Part shown: piece after piece, positions 22,041 to 34,100 of the stretch
Numbering within the stretch: position 1 is the stretch's first letter
Layout: each line of letters starts with the position of its first letter
Program-made: the position numbers and the translations under genes
DNA from: Angiostrongylus vasorum
Lineage: Eukaryota > Nematoda > Chromadorea > Rhabditida > Metastrongylidae
Length of the DNA: 64,000 nucleotides
Reading direction: 5' to 3'
Assembly: GCA_018806985.1 (NCBI GenBank)
Contig: JADANN010000422.1
Coordinates: 1,014,001-1,078,000 of the forward strand
Notes under the pieces: model-generated
What the model saw: only the letters and a program-made list of their open reading frames with translations
What the model was told of the DNA's origin: nothing
Database searches by the model: none

Positions 22041-22842
22041 ATGAATCGACTGCGTTTCTTGACACGTGTTCCGAAAACCTTTGTGTCGAGAACGACAGCC
22101 ACCACTATGGCCACGGAAGAAGTAGAGTATGTGGAGGAAGAGGAAGCTGATGAAGAGATGATTACCACCACTAGAAGGAGAAAGGTGAGGCAATGTTTTG
22201 CAACAGGTTCCTTCTCAAGAGATTTCTAATACTGTTTTTTTTTGTTATAATCTCTCTGGTTTCTCAGAGAGCTGGCATATTTTGTTGTGAGAAATGAAAA
22301 AAAACTTTTATTTGAAGGTAAGTGGGAAAAAGAGGACCACTCGCCCAAAAGCAATAAGTGCGTCCACACCTGTGACAATGACTACAGCAAAGCGCAAAAT
22401 TTGGACCAGATTTACCGTAGGTCAAACTCCAAAGCGATCGTCGAAATACATTCCTATATGGAGGCGGCTACTTTCAACTACAACGCGACCATCACCAAAA
22501 AGTGTCGAAGTGGTCACAGAGGAGTCCGTTGAGACGAGTTCAGAGGACGAAGAAGAGGAAGTAGACGTCCACGAAGAACGATCCACAGAAACGACCACTC
22601 AGGATGTCGCCTCTACAGATCGCGTTTTCGAAACAACAAATCAACAAACAGATGGCAGAAAACAGCAGAGGACGGAAATGAAATCTCTCATGTCAACGCC
22701 GCTACCGAACACCGTTCCAATGCCTGCTGGCCCCGAAGACGTATTTCAGAAGCCATTAGAAAAAGATCGGGGATTCTGGAAGCGATTTGAACCTAATAGA
22801 TGGTTCGAGTCGATACGCCACATCACGAACACCGGCAAATAA
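22041..22842 (+). CDS. Thr/Glu-rich protein, two exons
   Basis: Proposed exons are 22041-22184 and 22318-22842, joined in phase 0 (48 + 174 residues plus stop). The ATG directly follows TTAAATAG, a plausible trans-splice acceptor. Exon 1 ends at GTGAGG. Both exons share a style: basic N-terminal part, Thr runs (SRTTATTMATEE; LLSTTTRPSPK), then acidic stretches (EYVEEEEADEE; SSEDEEEEVDV), then a Pro-containing C-terminus ending WFESIRHITNTGK. This suggests a disordered, possibly nuclear or matrix protein. The junction is odd: the second exon must follow TTTGAAG, not TTTCAG, while a strong TTTCTCAG at 22267 leads into another frame. Annotators may resolve it differently. No family recognised. 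Confidence 0.5.
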
Positions 22843-23734
22843 TCACGGGTGGTCAAGCACATCTCTCTCATCACTACGCACTTTGTGATATATGAGTGTT
22901 CTTTTTGATGATTTAATGTACTGTTGTTGTATTTTTGGATATTTTCATCTTAGAGTTGCCGTGTTTTCACATACCGTTTCACATTTCGGCTACAATTTTT
23001 CCTAAGCTTTCTGTGCAAAGAGCCACTTTCTATAGGCGATCGAGTCCAGAAAGAAAAAAGTGACGACAAGAGGTGCTCATAAACGGCATGCCAAATTGGT
23101 TCTTTCTTTTCCTTTTTTTTCTAGAAAATCTGGACTTTCTCCATTTCCTTATTCAATTGTTTACTATATTTTTGATGGTGCTAAGAATGTGGTGATGCAA
23201 AAAAAGTGGTGCAGCCGTTGTGTGGATTGTTAAAAGAATAACAATGGAATACACTTAATGTTCCATCGTTTAGGATCAGTGATTACTTCATTTATTGTTC
23301 TTAGTGGATCTCGATTGAATTTTATTTGAAACGTTCCATCGTTTTGCACTGGTCGTAATCTTTGAAACTGCTGTCATTCTGGAAGAATAGTAGCAACATG
23401 GTGCAAGAACCAAGCCTGCAAACCAAGGGACCACCACAGTCGATGGTGGTTATAGGGGCAACGAAAACGATGGATTGAGTGCTCGAATTTGCTTCATTGT
23501 TTACTAGATTACCGTATCTTAGAATTAACGAAATCACGCAGAATATTCTAAAACATTGCCCTTTGTACATACGCACATAAATCAACTTAACAGTTGGTTT
23601 TTCCCTACCCGAACTGAACCTAAGTGAAACAAGAAAGAAGAAAACAACCATATATAGTATCGAAATCCTATTATTTATTTCGAAACATTCTATTGAACTA
23701 ACTCAGATATTGGAACACTATTCACATCAGAAAT
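22843..23734. other. Downstream flank, no supported gene
   Basis: Probably includes the 3' UTR of the gene ending at 22842, but no AATAAA is placed convincingly. The frame at 23322-23651 (-) has no splice support. Confidence 0.35.
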
Positions 23735-23749
23735 GGGGGGTGGGGGGGC
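23735..23749. repeat. G-rich run
   Basis: GGGGGGTGGGGGGGC stands out sharply in an AT-rich setting. It could take part in G-quadruplex formation, although only two long runs are present. Confidence 0.7.
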
Positions 23750-23779
23750 GTATTGGTTACCGAGGTCGTTGACCAGGAA

Positions 23780-24005
23780 ACAAAGGTACAAGTACGACTA
23801 ACTCTCCAACGCTGTGCTCCAATCCACATGGGACCGTCCTATCTCCACTATCTCTTACATTGCAAGGAGAATCGACAAAACCAGAATTCTACCTTAGTAA
23901 AAAAACGAAATCCTCAACCAGCGGTCGAAATAACAGGAGAAATGTTCGAAGACCACTGTGGACGATAAATGCGAGGAAAACGAATTGAATGCGAGAGGTG
24001 CTGGA
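23780..24005 (+). repeat. Repeat family F
   Basis: It shares blocks with 46425-46700 and 43935-44200: CTCCAA then CACATGGG, AAATCCTCAACCAGC, CGAAGACCACTGTGGA, GAATTGAATGCGAGAGGTGC and TTTGATAACGGATCAC. It has no coding capacity. Confidence 0.65.
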
Positions 24006-24439
24006 ATCCGCGCAGCAGATTTGATAACGGATCACATAAAAAAATTTTTAAAAAAATTCACATAAGAAACTTGTACGCACCTTGGAAGGTGCCCTCTAAC
24101 GAAAATTCCCTCACCATCTTAGAGTTCAGTCGGTGAATTTGTCATTTGGATCACGTAATAGGTAGTCGACAGTAATTACAGAACCGATAAGCTGGAACGG
24201 AAAAACCAAAGCATTAATTGAGTACCAAAAAGACTGCGCGTATCTTACCACCCATACAAAAGATCTTAAACTAAAAAATAGCCAATAAGAACATTTACTA
24301 TAGTAGAAATATTACAATTACAGTGACGATCAAATGCTACATCATCCGATAACCCGTTGTGAAAATGATAGTATATATCTTGTCTAGACATGTCCTGGAA
24401 ACCGAGTTATATTAAAACTCGACGAAAACAACAAGCAGT

Positions 24440-27400
24440 TTTCTATATGAATGAGCTGACTAGGGGTTGGTATCATCTGCGTCTTCTACCTCACATTTCT
24501 TCCCGTTGGTTGCCGAGTGACTCGAGCTGGCGCTAGTAAATCTTCCATTGCTTCCTGTCGCATCCGAGAGTAGCCCAGTTGATTCTGCTGGTTAAACTCG
24601 TTCATCATCCCATCTTTCTCCTAGAGTTTTAATGAAAAACTCTTATCATCGGGCCAGTATTATCCTGCAGTACTTTCAACACCCGTTGGAATCCAGCCAC
24701 TAACGGCTCTTTTCCATCGGTTGTCGTTCATTCATACGCACTAGGTGGTCCGCTGAGTGATCTTTCATCTTGCTTACGCAGCGACCAGGTTTCTGACACT
24801 TATATTAACGGTTCTTTATGCCCTTCGCAACATCCTCGATGCGCTTGAAAGCTCCTCAAGGCTCGCGCTTCCTTCTGCATAACTATGGAGCTAAGTCGCT
24901 CATCATGTTGAATTCCCGACCTAGATAGACGTAACTGGAGCATTCGAAGATATTCGTTCCTTTGAGCGTGAATGGGGCATAAGAAACCAATCCGTTCCTC
25001 ATGAACATCGTTTTTTGTGAGATGTAGTCGAAGACCAATTTTTCCACGGGCTTTATCAAAGCTGGCAAGTATTCGTTCTGCTTGGCTAATGTTTGGTGTT
25101 ATAAGAACGATGTCCTCATCAAAGGGAGGGTTGGTTTAATTGACAATGTTCGATTTTCACCCCCCGTGTTGCCCTATTCCAATGTTCGCATGACGTTCCC
25201 GAGGGTGGCGGTTAATAACTTTGAGAGATTGCTTCGCCTTGCCTATCTTCTCGTTAGGCGTTAATATCGACATAGAATTAGTTAAATCTTTGTTTGGTTC
25301 AAGAGGAACTTTTATATAATGGGTACGAGAGCCCCAGCTGTTTAGGGCTTCCCTGACTGCTTGTACCTGAACTAAGTAAAAAGCCTTCTTTAAATTGATA
25401 AAAATGAGACTTAGTGGTCTTTTGTACTCTGGCGATACTTTAATGACTCTTGTTATTGTGTGGATGGTGTCCTTTTCAAAACCCTTCTTGTTAACATTAC
25501 TGCCCTTCGTTCAATGCTCTGTCAATTCTGTTTAGGATGACTCGAGTGAAAAGTTTGTACACAACACACAGCAAGCAGATTGGACGATAGTTGCCGATAT
25601 CGTGGAGGTCGCCCTTCTTGAACAATAACACGGTCTTGCTGGTCTTCCACTGAGTAGGGACCTTCCATTCAGACAAGTCACGTGGGAAGAGTCAAGCCAT
25701 TATGTTTTGCGAGAACTGGCGGAAGGTTCTTCAGGTGTTGAGATCTTATGCTCTCTGGACCTGGTGTTGTTCGATTCTTCACCTACGAAATAGCATGTCG
25801 AGTTTCGGAAAGCAGAGTGGATGCTGCGATACATTCATCCTTCTTTACTTTGTACGAGGGTAGAAAAACCTGGTTACTGAAGAGACCCGAGTAATAATCG
25901 TAAACGATTTTCTCTATTGCCTTTCAAGAACCTGTAACTATTCCGTCTGGGCGTCTGAGTGCAATCATCTTGGTTTGCAATAGGCGGAGCTTCGGTGGGC
26001 TTTGCGAATGCTTTTCCCAGCCTCGCCTGTCTGCATTGTTTTGCAAGTTCGGACGTCAGTTGGTGGTTACCTCCAACGCGTGCAATTTCATGCTGGCGTG
26101 TCGACTCGTGCTTTTCTGGAGACGGACGTCTCTCGGAGACTTTGAAACTCTCGGCTTTCACAGCTCTAGCTTGAAGATATATGACGAGCGGATCGTATTC
26201 CTCAGCGATGTTATCAGGAATGATATCTCCTCAGCAGCCGAATTGACAACTCAAAAAAAAAGAAAAAAAAACAAAAAAGGCTGACGAAGAACTCAATAAA
26301 TCCTTCTTTACGGTGGTTTTGGTACATAGTCCTGTAAACTTAGCGGTCTGCTTTCTTTTCTGAGAGAAACGAATTCTTGCGCGGACAGAGCGATGGTCTC
26401 ATCCTGTGTAGAACTTTCGGGACAATGGCGAAATTATTTAAGGAAAACTTTTTGCTTATCTATAATGTAGTCTATTTCGCCATTCTACCATCAATTAAGG
26501 GACTCCCATGTCCAGCCTTGAGAGTTAGGCTTCTGGAATTGCCATTTACCATGAATGGTCTTTAATCGTCATGAACTCATACAGCCGTTCACCCCGTTTA
26601 TTTCACTGAAATTTCTTGGTACCAATGTGACGTGTTCCCGTTGGTTCAATTTTGGAGTTAGAATCTCCACTTGTGATCTTAAAAAACCGTAAAGAATCTA
26701 TGGCTTTTCTAGGGGCGTCTAAACTTAGAGCTTATCCAAGTCCATATAGAACGACTAACTTCTGCTTTATGACACCTTGATATCGGTGTGTAGATTGTCA
26801 AAGCCGGTATTGATCCACTTTGCTTTAACCGTAGGCGTCATATTCGGGTTGTTAACTGTTCTAATAAATTGATGTTCCTTGCTAAACTCGAGTTGGCCAG
26901 AACGTCCCGCCTACTCCTTAGTTCTTGTTTGTTCCGAAAAACAGTTCTTCCTCGGTGTCACAGACTGCGTTAATAGGTGCCGTATTCTCATCACGGCCAA
27001 CCCGATGACGTCGTACCTTCTCCTTTTTTCCTTGCATTACCTAGTCCTTTAGTCCTTCATCGAGGACTCAGATGCAAGTGAGTGTTTACTGTTGGTACAG
27101 ATCGTCACCCCTTTCGAGACTTAGACGTCGTAAAATGACCCTGGGATTTTAGCAGCCATCCGAACTCGTCCTGCCCAAGACTGCCACTTCGAAAGCTCTT
27201 TCGCTATCAGGAGGAAGAGGCACACTTATTTTATTCCGTTTATCGTTTGATACCCACGTAGAGCTTACTCAATTGTGAACATGGGGCTGAGTATACTCCT
27301 GGATAGCTTGCCTCTCTGTCCAGAAGTAGAGAAGTAGAGGAGAAGGTGATTTGCTCAGGACAACTTCTAACCGCCTTGCGTAAACTTCCTTCTCACTTGA
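24440..27400 (-). pseudogene. RTE-type non-LTR retrotransposon, degenerate
   Basis: Minus-strand frames with many stops and frameshifts follow the RTE order. The endonuclease domain has a GWTWESLN...GEIDYII stretch near 26440-26530 and a KLSELAKQCRQ-like linker near 26070. The reverse transcriptase has FDEDIVLITPNISQAER near 25090-25130, where RTE elements have FADDIVL, so the catalytic motif is lost. It then has QKTMFMRNGLVS, APFTLKGTNIFECSSYVYLG and, near 24560, a WATLGCDRKQW-like end. The length of about 3 kb suits a nearly full element. It cannot be active. It may once have mobilised the SINE families, but that is not shown. Confidence 0.85.
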
Positions 27401-27404
27401 CTGC

Positions 27405-27545
27405 AGGCTTATAAATGCGTCGTTTCCTTCTCACAAATCGCGAGGTTGTTATACAGCGTATGTTTACTTGCGTACAAAAGAACATTTGGATAATACAACA
27501 GTAGCTGATGTTTCTGCAGCATCGCCTTCCCTGGAATGGCATAAA
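27405..27545 (-). repeat. Terminal repeat of a PLE / family D, inverted copy
   Basis: AATGCGTCGTTTCCTTCTC and GCGAGGTTGTTATACAGCG match the left arm of family D (29054-29102). The minus strand carries GAAGGCGATGCTGCAGAAAC, the hammerhead-like core. Together with 28430-28565 it flanks a PLE fragment in inverted orientation. Confidence 0.55.
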
Positions 27546-27575
27546 AAAAGCCCTAAAAGCTTTTTTTTAAAGCTC

Positions 27576-27842
27576 ACGGCGTTCATCAATCCCCTGAGGG
27601 ACGCGCCATGCTTTCCACTTCATTAAATATCGTTTGGAGGTGATTGAATGCCTATCTGGGCTGTACAATGACTCGCGGTGGCCTATCGATGTATCGAGCC
27701 AGTGCTGCCATCCTCCCAGACAAGTCTGGTACCAATTTATCGACCCCGGAAGGATGGAAGGCTTGGTGGGCCATGGACGCGGGGATCAATTCCACGTGCA
27801 TGTCGCAGTGGCGCCTCCAACCACTGCGCCACACGCGCCATT
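27576..27842 (-). repeat. SINE family A
   Basis: Nearly full length with its head at the right end (GGCGCAGTGGTTGGAGGCGCC on the minus strand). It lies just 5' of, and probably within, the PLE fragment at 27858. Confidence 0.85.
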
Positions 27843-27857
27843 TGGATGGGTATATTG

Positions 27858-28240
27858 GAAGGTCTAGACAAAATTGCGTAATTTGCTCTTATGGCAAGGA
27901 TTGTGAATGCATGAGTCCACGTACGACGTATCCGATCTCTTGTAATAGTTGCAGCAATGAATATGTTGAAGAAATGGGGAGACCTCTATGTATCCGTAGA
28001 GAAGACACCTAGATGGCAAACGAAAAACAAGACAAAGTACGTCACGAGGGACGCATAGGATACGAAAGCACAGGGAGGCGATTTTTGATATAATATTCAC
28101 TATCCTCGCACAGGATGCCCAAATAGCCAGAAATTCTTGAGATTTTTTGGATATGTGCCAAGAACCCTATAATGGATAGCAGGTTGGAATGCCCAGAGAT
28201 CTCATGTGATCTCGCTCCGTACCTTCACATCGGCTTTTGA
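27858..28240 (+). pseudogene. Penelope-like element, GIY-YIG domain fragment
   Basis: The frame reads NCVICSYGKDCECMS, then TYPISCNSCSNEYVEEMGRP. This is the zinc-finger-like Cys cluster and GIY-YIG start (YLISC...YIGETGRP in intact copies, with IGET altered here to VEEM). After frame breaks it has EILEIFWICAKNP, the C-terminal block. No reverse transcriptase precedes it, so the copy is 5' truncated, perhaps by the SINE. Confidence 0.75.
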
Positions 28241-28429
28241 TGTAGGTGGTACAGTCGTCAATCATGTGCAGCTCCAATCAGCCGTTCTTACCTTCTCCAG
28301 TGGAACGCATGTAAAAGACGGTGGGTTTTTTCGAGAAGCTGTTGATCATGTGATTGCCAATAGATTTTCATCTTTTTGTATGTATTATTGAAGCATTTGG
28401 CTTAGTTAAATTGCATACCAATATACCCT

Positions 28430-28565
28430 TCTACTCTTTAGAAAAGAGCGATACTGCCGAAACGTCAGCTACTGTTGTATGATATGTGTTTTTCGTATGA
28501 TGGTTAAGAAAACGACGCATTTAAAATTCAATGCAGAGGTTAATAAAAAGTCCATTCTGGGAAGT
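28430..28565 (+). repeat. PLE 3' terminal region with hammerhead-like core
   Basis: AAAGAGCGATACTGCCGAAA then CGTCAGCTACTGTTGTATG aligns with the inner part of family D (29170-29340) and follows the PLE frame by about 200 bp. The end AATTCAATGCAGAGGTTAAT matches the family D right end. Confidence 0.55.
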
Positions 28566-28754
28566 GATTGCAGGCTTTTGGACTAATTGACTCGCAAAAT
28601 ACAATCTGCATTAACAACAAAACACTCACGCACGTATGCATGAATAAGTCCATCACATCCTCACAGACGCGGATGCTATATGCCAAATCCACGCGTCAGC
28701 AACAGGTAGTCTATACGCTTGATCTCCATGCGTCTCAAGGAAGAGATTGGCATA

Positions 28755-29050
28755 AAGCTTTGATTCGGCTAACGTTCTGGCGTCTTCGCCTGCTTCATGC
28801 TGTTACATAACGCAGTGACTACCAAAAAAATAGATCTAGTTGGTGGCAATCGACCAGTATCGGCGCTGTACAAAAGAGCACCGGCGAGTAAACCTTTCCA
28901 TTGGAGTGGTGCTTCACTTCAGAAGATTCGACTCGATATGACGACGAAAACATCACATATCGTGGTTTAGTGGCTGTGGACAATCAACTCAGATCTATGC
29001 GGAAGGATGACTTCGAGACCTTCGCCGTATAAATTTTTTTATAAACCTGG
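28755..29050 (+). repeat. Inverted-repeat element family C, diverged
   Basis: Left: TTCGGCTAACGTTCTGGCGTC. Right: a degraded core, GAGACCTTCGCCGTATAAA, then ATAAACCTGGTGT. It abuts the family D copy at 29054, suggesting that C and D are two arms or variants of one family. Confidence 0.55.
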
Positions 29051-29053
29051 TGT

Positions 29054-29340
29054 ATAAATTCGTCGTTTTCTTTCTCAGCAATCGCGAGGTTGTTAAACAG
29101 CCAAACAGAGTCGTCAACCATATGCGACTCTGAGCCGATGTTCTTCCTTGGTGGAGGACAGCGAAAAAAGCGGCTCTGAAGAAGGCGATTCTGCCGAAAC
29201 GTCAGCTACGGTTGTGTTGTATGTGTGTTATTGTATGGAAGTAAACGTATGCTGTTTAACAACCTCGCGACTGCTGAGAAAGAAAACGACGAATTTATAA
29301 TTCAATGCCGAGGTTAATAGAAAGTCGATCCTGGCAACCT
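29054..29340 (+). repeat. Family D foldback element
   Basis: The near-perfect terminal inverted repeats of about 48 bp are AATTCGTCGTTTTCTTTCTC (29057-29076) continuing to AACAGC, and GCTGTTTAACAACCTCGCG (29251) continuing to 29297. The inside holds CTGAAGAAGGCGATTCTGCC followed by GAAACGTCAGC, the ribozyme-like core. The right end continues into AATTCAATGCCGAGGTTAAT, as in the PLE end at 28540. Confidence 0.7.
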
Positions 29341-29734
29341 GGTGTGGTCTGAACAGTTTGAAAAGTGTACCAATGCATGGTCAAAGTTATCACGTCGCTT
29401 CTAAAATTAAAATCTCATTTTTAGATTATATCAAACGTTCCGAATACTCCCCTGTCAACCTTTTTTTAAACCAAATTCCTCGTGTCAACTTACTTCCAGG
29501 TATTCGAAGCACTATTTCGATCCTAACATTTCATCAGCTTTCTAACACCTTCTGCGAGTAACTTACTGTTTTCTTGATTAGCACGCAAGGGGGTTTACTA
29601 TGTGAGTTTTCCGCTGAGTATTCCACCTGTATTTTTTTCTACAAAGTTCAGTGCAAACTTCTGCTTCCAGTAGTGCCAAGATATCTTAGAATAATTCGCA
29701 AAATTCTCTAATCTTATTTAAAATGGCGTTGTCC

Positions 29735-30010
29735 TTATGATATTTGCTGCATAACCACATGATGCTGAGATTTGTTCTAAAACTCTGGAAACAAAGTGCC
29801 TTCGGTGGGGATCAAACGCGACTTTCTTTTCCGGGATTAACGTGTTCGCCACCATGCCATGCGGATCTTTCGTTTCGCCTTATTTGTCAGCCGTGTTCAA
29901 ACCTATGGGTGATATCAGCAATCACCTGTCACCGCGATTAGCCTGGTGAGCACAAATCGGCATTGAACCCAGTCAAACTGAAGCTGTAGTGTAAATCACA
30001 GTGAAGTCAC
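29735..30010 (-). repeat. SINE family B
   Basis: Diverged antisense copy. GGTGGGGATCAAACGCGAC is the box B region and GGCATTGAACCCAGTCAAAC lies near the 5' end of the sense strand. Confidence 0.75.
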
Positions 30011-30033
30011 TTTTTTTCATTTATCATGTCATC

Positions 30034-30482
30034 TTTAATGATGCTGAGATATTTGCAAAACTCCGGACCGCAGGTGTCTGCGGTGGGGAGCGAGCAGTGG
30101 TATCATTAAAGTTATATTTCGCAACACATACCCTGCCGCTAAAAAAAAGTAGGCAGTAAATAATAAGTCAAAATTGTGATTATAACTGCAGCCTCAGCTT
30201 AACTGGGTTCGTTGCCGATTTGGGCCCCCCAGATCAATCCCGCTGACGGGTGACTGCTGATGGCAAAGGATCAATAGAACTAGCTGAGAGACAGGCGAAA
30301 CGAAGGACCCGCATGGTGTGGTGGTGAGCGCGCTACTCCCCGGAAAGGACAATAGCGCTTTCGTTTCCCGCCGCAGGCACCTGCGGACCGGAGTTTTGCA
30401 AATATCTCAGCATCACTAAAGTTATATTTCGCAACACATACCCTGCCGCTAAAAAGAGTAGGCAGTGAATAATAAGTCAAAA
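30034..30482 (+). repeat. SINE family B, rearranged insertion with 13-bp target-site duplication
   Basis: Flanked by TTATCATGTCATC at 30021-30033 and 30483-30495. It begins with a short antisense head fragment and switches to a sense 3' end (GCAGTAAATAATAAGTCAAA). It then continues directly into a complete sense copy ending in the same tail. It is thus an inverted fragment plus a tandem dimer delivered in one event. Confidence 0.85.
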
Positions 30483-31158
30483 TTATCATGTCATCATTTT
30501 CTTTAGTTCCATAACACCTTATCTCACCAGCATTGTGGTTATATTTCACATCACATCCTGTCGTGAAAAAAAGAATAGAAAGTAAATAAAGAGTGGCTGC
30601 AATGGCTGCAATGTTCTGCATAATTTCTGGTAAGACGTGGAATATTAAAATGTACGGCTTCGATTTATTCCTCAGAGATATCCAGTGCATTGGAATCACT
30701 GGGCATTATAGAGGTAAATGAATGTGTCTATGGCGTAAACAGTGATTTTCAGCCATCTAACGTTGCATCGAAAGCAGGGACGTCTGGCGCCAATATTTCG
30801 ACCTCGTAGGGATTAAGGGTTTGTTCTGCCTGAGCATCAGTATCGACAACTGCTAGCAGCAAAATACAGCACAAAATGCTCGAACATTTTCATACAACAC
30901 ATTTTGGAAACCTTATTATATTATATGAAAAAGTACTTCGAGCGTCCACTTGATATTGAATGATAAGAACACTTACAGCCATTATGAGAAAGTTTCTAAG
31001 AAACTGATGGGAGTAAGTACATAAACATACGATATTTATTGTTCTGAAAAGCATAAATTTCTGTCTAAAACAGACATGCACAGATTTAGTGAGGCAAGAG
31101 GACATCTTTTTCTGTACTAAACTTATCTCTAAACTCTAACTCTGTAGGGAAAGCAGAA

Positions 31159-34100
31159 TTATTCATAAAAGAAATGGAAAAGTATAAACTTGAGGATATT
31201 TGGGTCTTCTGCGTTTTCTGCAAGCTTCTCGTGCTCCTTTTTAATAATCGAGTACTTCTGAAACCAGAACCAGTTTCGACGACTTCAAAATCTCTAGAAA
31301 TCAGATCCCTCTAGAGAGATTTCAATCCTAAGGTGCTGAATGTCTTTCACTTTAAGTTCATCGACGTCATCGCTTACCTCGTTAATGCCTTCTCTGTTTT
31401 TCTTCACGATTTCCCTGACTTGTTTTGACTTTAATTTGCTCAGATATCTAATCACATCGGGAAAGCTTCGATACGGTAAAGCATTGTAGTATACCACACT
31501 ATGACATATGTTAACAATGTCATCTAAAAAAAACTTTTATTCTAATTCTGTTAGGTCGCAGCATTCAATAAATCCAACCGACTCACTGATTAATCTCATG
31601 TCATGATATACTTCTTGAGGGCCACCCTAAAATGATAAAGTGGGAAAAAAAGTCACTTGACAATAGATAACTGCTCGTTTTCTACAAGTTCCCCATAACT
31701 ATAGTCTGGAGGGAGACGATAAGGTCTAAAGTGTTCGTTCATTAACTACCCTACGCTGTTTTGACAAAGTCAAATCACATTCGCTTCTACTCAGTTGTAG
31801 TCTTAACACTGGAACAACGGCTCTGTTGGAAGGATTTTCCCATAATACCCATTTTTTGAAGGGCCGCGTGTGGCTCAGTGGTCGGAGGAGCCCTGCAACA
31901 CACACGTGGAATCGATCCCCGTCCCCATGGCCCGCTGCAAATTGGTATCAGACTTGTCTGGGAGGATAGCAGCACTGATTCGATACATCGGTAGGCCATC
32001 ACGAGTTATTGTAACGGCCAGATATGCATCCAGTCACCTCCAAACGATGCTTAATGAAGTCGAATGCATGGCGCATCCCTCAGGGGATTGATCAACGTCG
32101 AGATCTTTATCCTTCACCTTTTTTCTACCCACTTCTGAATTGATATACCTATAGAATACGTCTTCCCTTTTTGAAGCTAATGCTTTCAAGACAACAAAAA
32201 CCAACCATACTCGTCTCTTTGTGTAAAGCAAATTCTCCAGTTCTTTCTCCCACAGTTTGTAACAAACCCGTTCCTTATGTAATGTTTTCGTTGTTTATTA
32301 TACAAAACAATTTTTCAGAAAATAATTTTGTTACCAGTTCTCTAAGATTCGTAGAGTGCTTGAGAAAGTCTAGAATTCGTTGCAGTAAAGAAATAAGTTC
32401 GTGAATGGCTTGAACAGAGTGAACAACGTCGAACCGGACAAGTTCCTGAAGGTGTGGTACTATTGAAAACATAAGAAAAAAACTGGATTAACAACTGAAA
32501 AGCTCAATGGACCAGAATAATAGTGGTATCAGGTGAAGGAAAAAAGAATTGTCTTTTTGATCCATTAAACAATAACTTTCTTCTAATCGCCGACCCCCAC
32601 TGGTTTGAGTAAAAAGGTTGGTACACGTTGTTTTAGTAGTTTTGGCCTTTTATTGGTGCATATTACGACTTTCCAACATTGGAACTCACCGCACAGTCTG
32701 TCTTGCTCGTATGGTTTAGCAGGTCCCTTACCAGGTCCTTGAAGACTACATGAAATTCATAGTAGAGGTCATCTATTCTGCTCAGATTGCACAATGTTTT
32801 CACGTTCAGTGTGCCTTCACTAGGGTTTATTCGTTTCAGAGCTTGCTGAAACACTTCACGAGCACTAAATGGAAGGAGTATTCCTTATATAAAAAACAAA
32901 GGCGGATTTTTTTTGAAGATTATCGCTTCTTTCCTCGTGTGTAGACTGACAAGTGTAGTTGCTTTGGTAGAAACACTAGTGATTTATTTTATTTCTGACT
33001 AACACATTCATGATGCTACTGGTTTTCGGACAAGAGCAGATAAATTTCCGACAAAAGGAGTTGAAACAAGAGAATTTGATGGACTGATAGATAAGTCTTT
33101 TTTTTCGCTCTCACATTATGTGGAACTCTTGGCTGGGAGGCAGGTGAAACGAAGGACTCGCATCGTGTGGTGGTGAATGCGTTAGCCATCGGAAAAAGAT
33201 AATAGCGCTTTCGTTCACCACTACAGACACCTGCGGTCCAGAGTTTTGCAAATAGCTCAGCATCATTGTGCTTGAGTCACACATAATACTATGTCTTGAA
33301 AGAAATTGTAGTGAGCAGTAAATAAAAAAGTTGGCACTGTGAATTAGGCTACAGAGCCAGCTTAGCTAGGTTCATTGCCGATTTGGGCTCCCCAGATCAA
33401 TCCCGTTGACTGGTGATTGCTGATAGCACTGATCGATAGGACCAGTTGAGAGCCAGGCGAATACAAAGGACTCGCATGGTATCGTGATGAACGCGTTAGC
33501 CTCGGAAAGTGCGTAATAGCCCTGTTCTTTAGTTATTTTCATTTTAATCAACAAAGAGTGCTATAAGCTGAGATATTCTCGTTTAAACCTGAACGGTTGA
33601 ATGGATTGGTTTTATCCTTGTAAGGGGTCATATCGTCGCAAATGCGTTAAAGTCGAGTTTTAAGGAGCCAACACGCAAGTGAATCCGCTCAGAAGCGCCA
33701 TGATTTTTATAATTGTAACAAAGCTCAGTCACACTCACCTTGAAGTACACTTCATTGTAGTACCCACTAGGTAATCCATAAAGTTGCAGACTGGTCTGGT
33801 TCACTTCAGGAAAACCAGTTGGTGAACTATGTATAGTAAGAAAAAAGTTAAACGATGGTAATTAAATGTGTTTGAAAAGTCAATAGGCAGATTGGTTTGG
33901 ACATAATGTTAAAAAATATGAAAAAATTGTGGCCGGAAAGAGAAAAAATGACTTTTTGAATAACGACAACCGATAGGCAAGTCCATGGTGATTGTGGTTC
34001 GACAGGGGTTGGGGAATAAAGCACCAAGTGGGGCGACCACCGCCTCGATGGTTAGAAGAATTCTTGAGGATCTTGTTCGAAGACTGTGTTATTCGCCACG

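Noticed and set aside
31868..31935. Box A/B pair that could be called a tRNA gene
   Set aside because: There is no paired acceptor stem or anticodon arm, and the same sequence recurs as the head of a bounded SINE.
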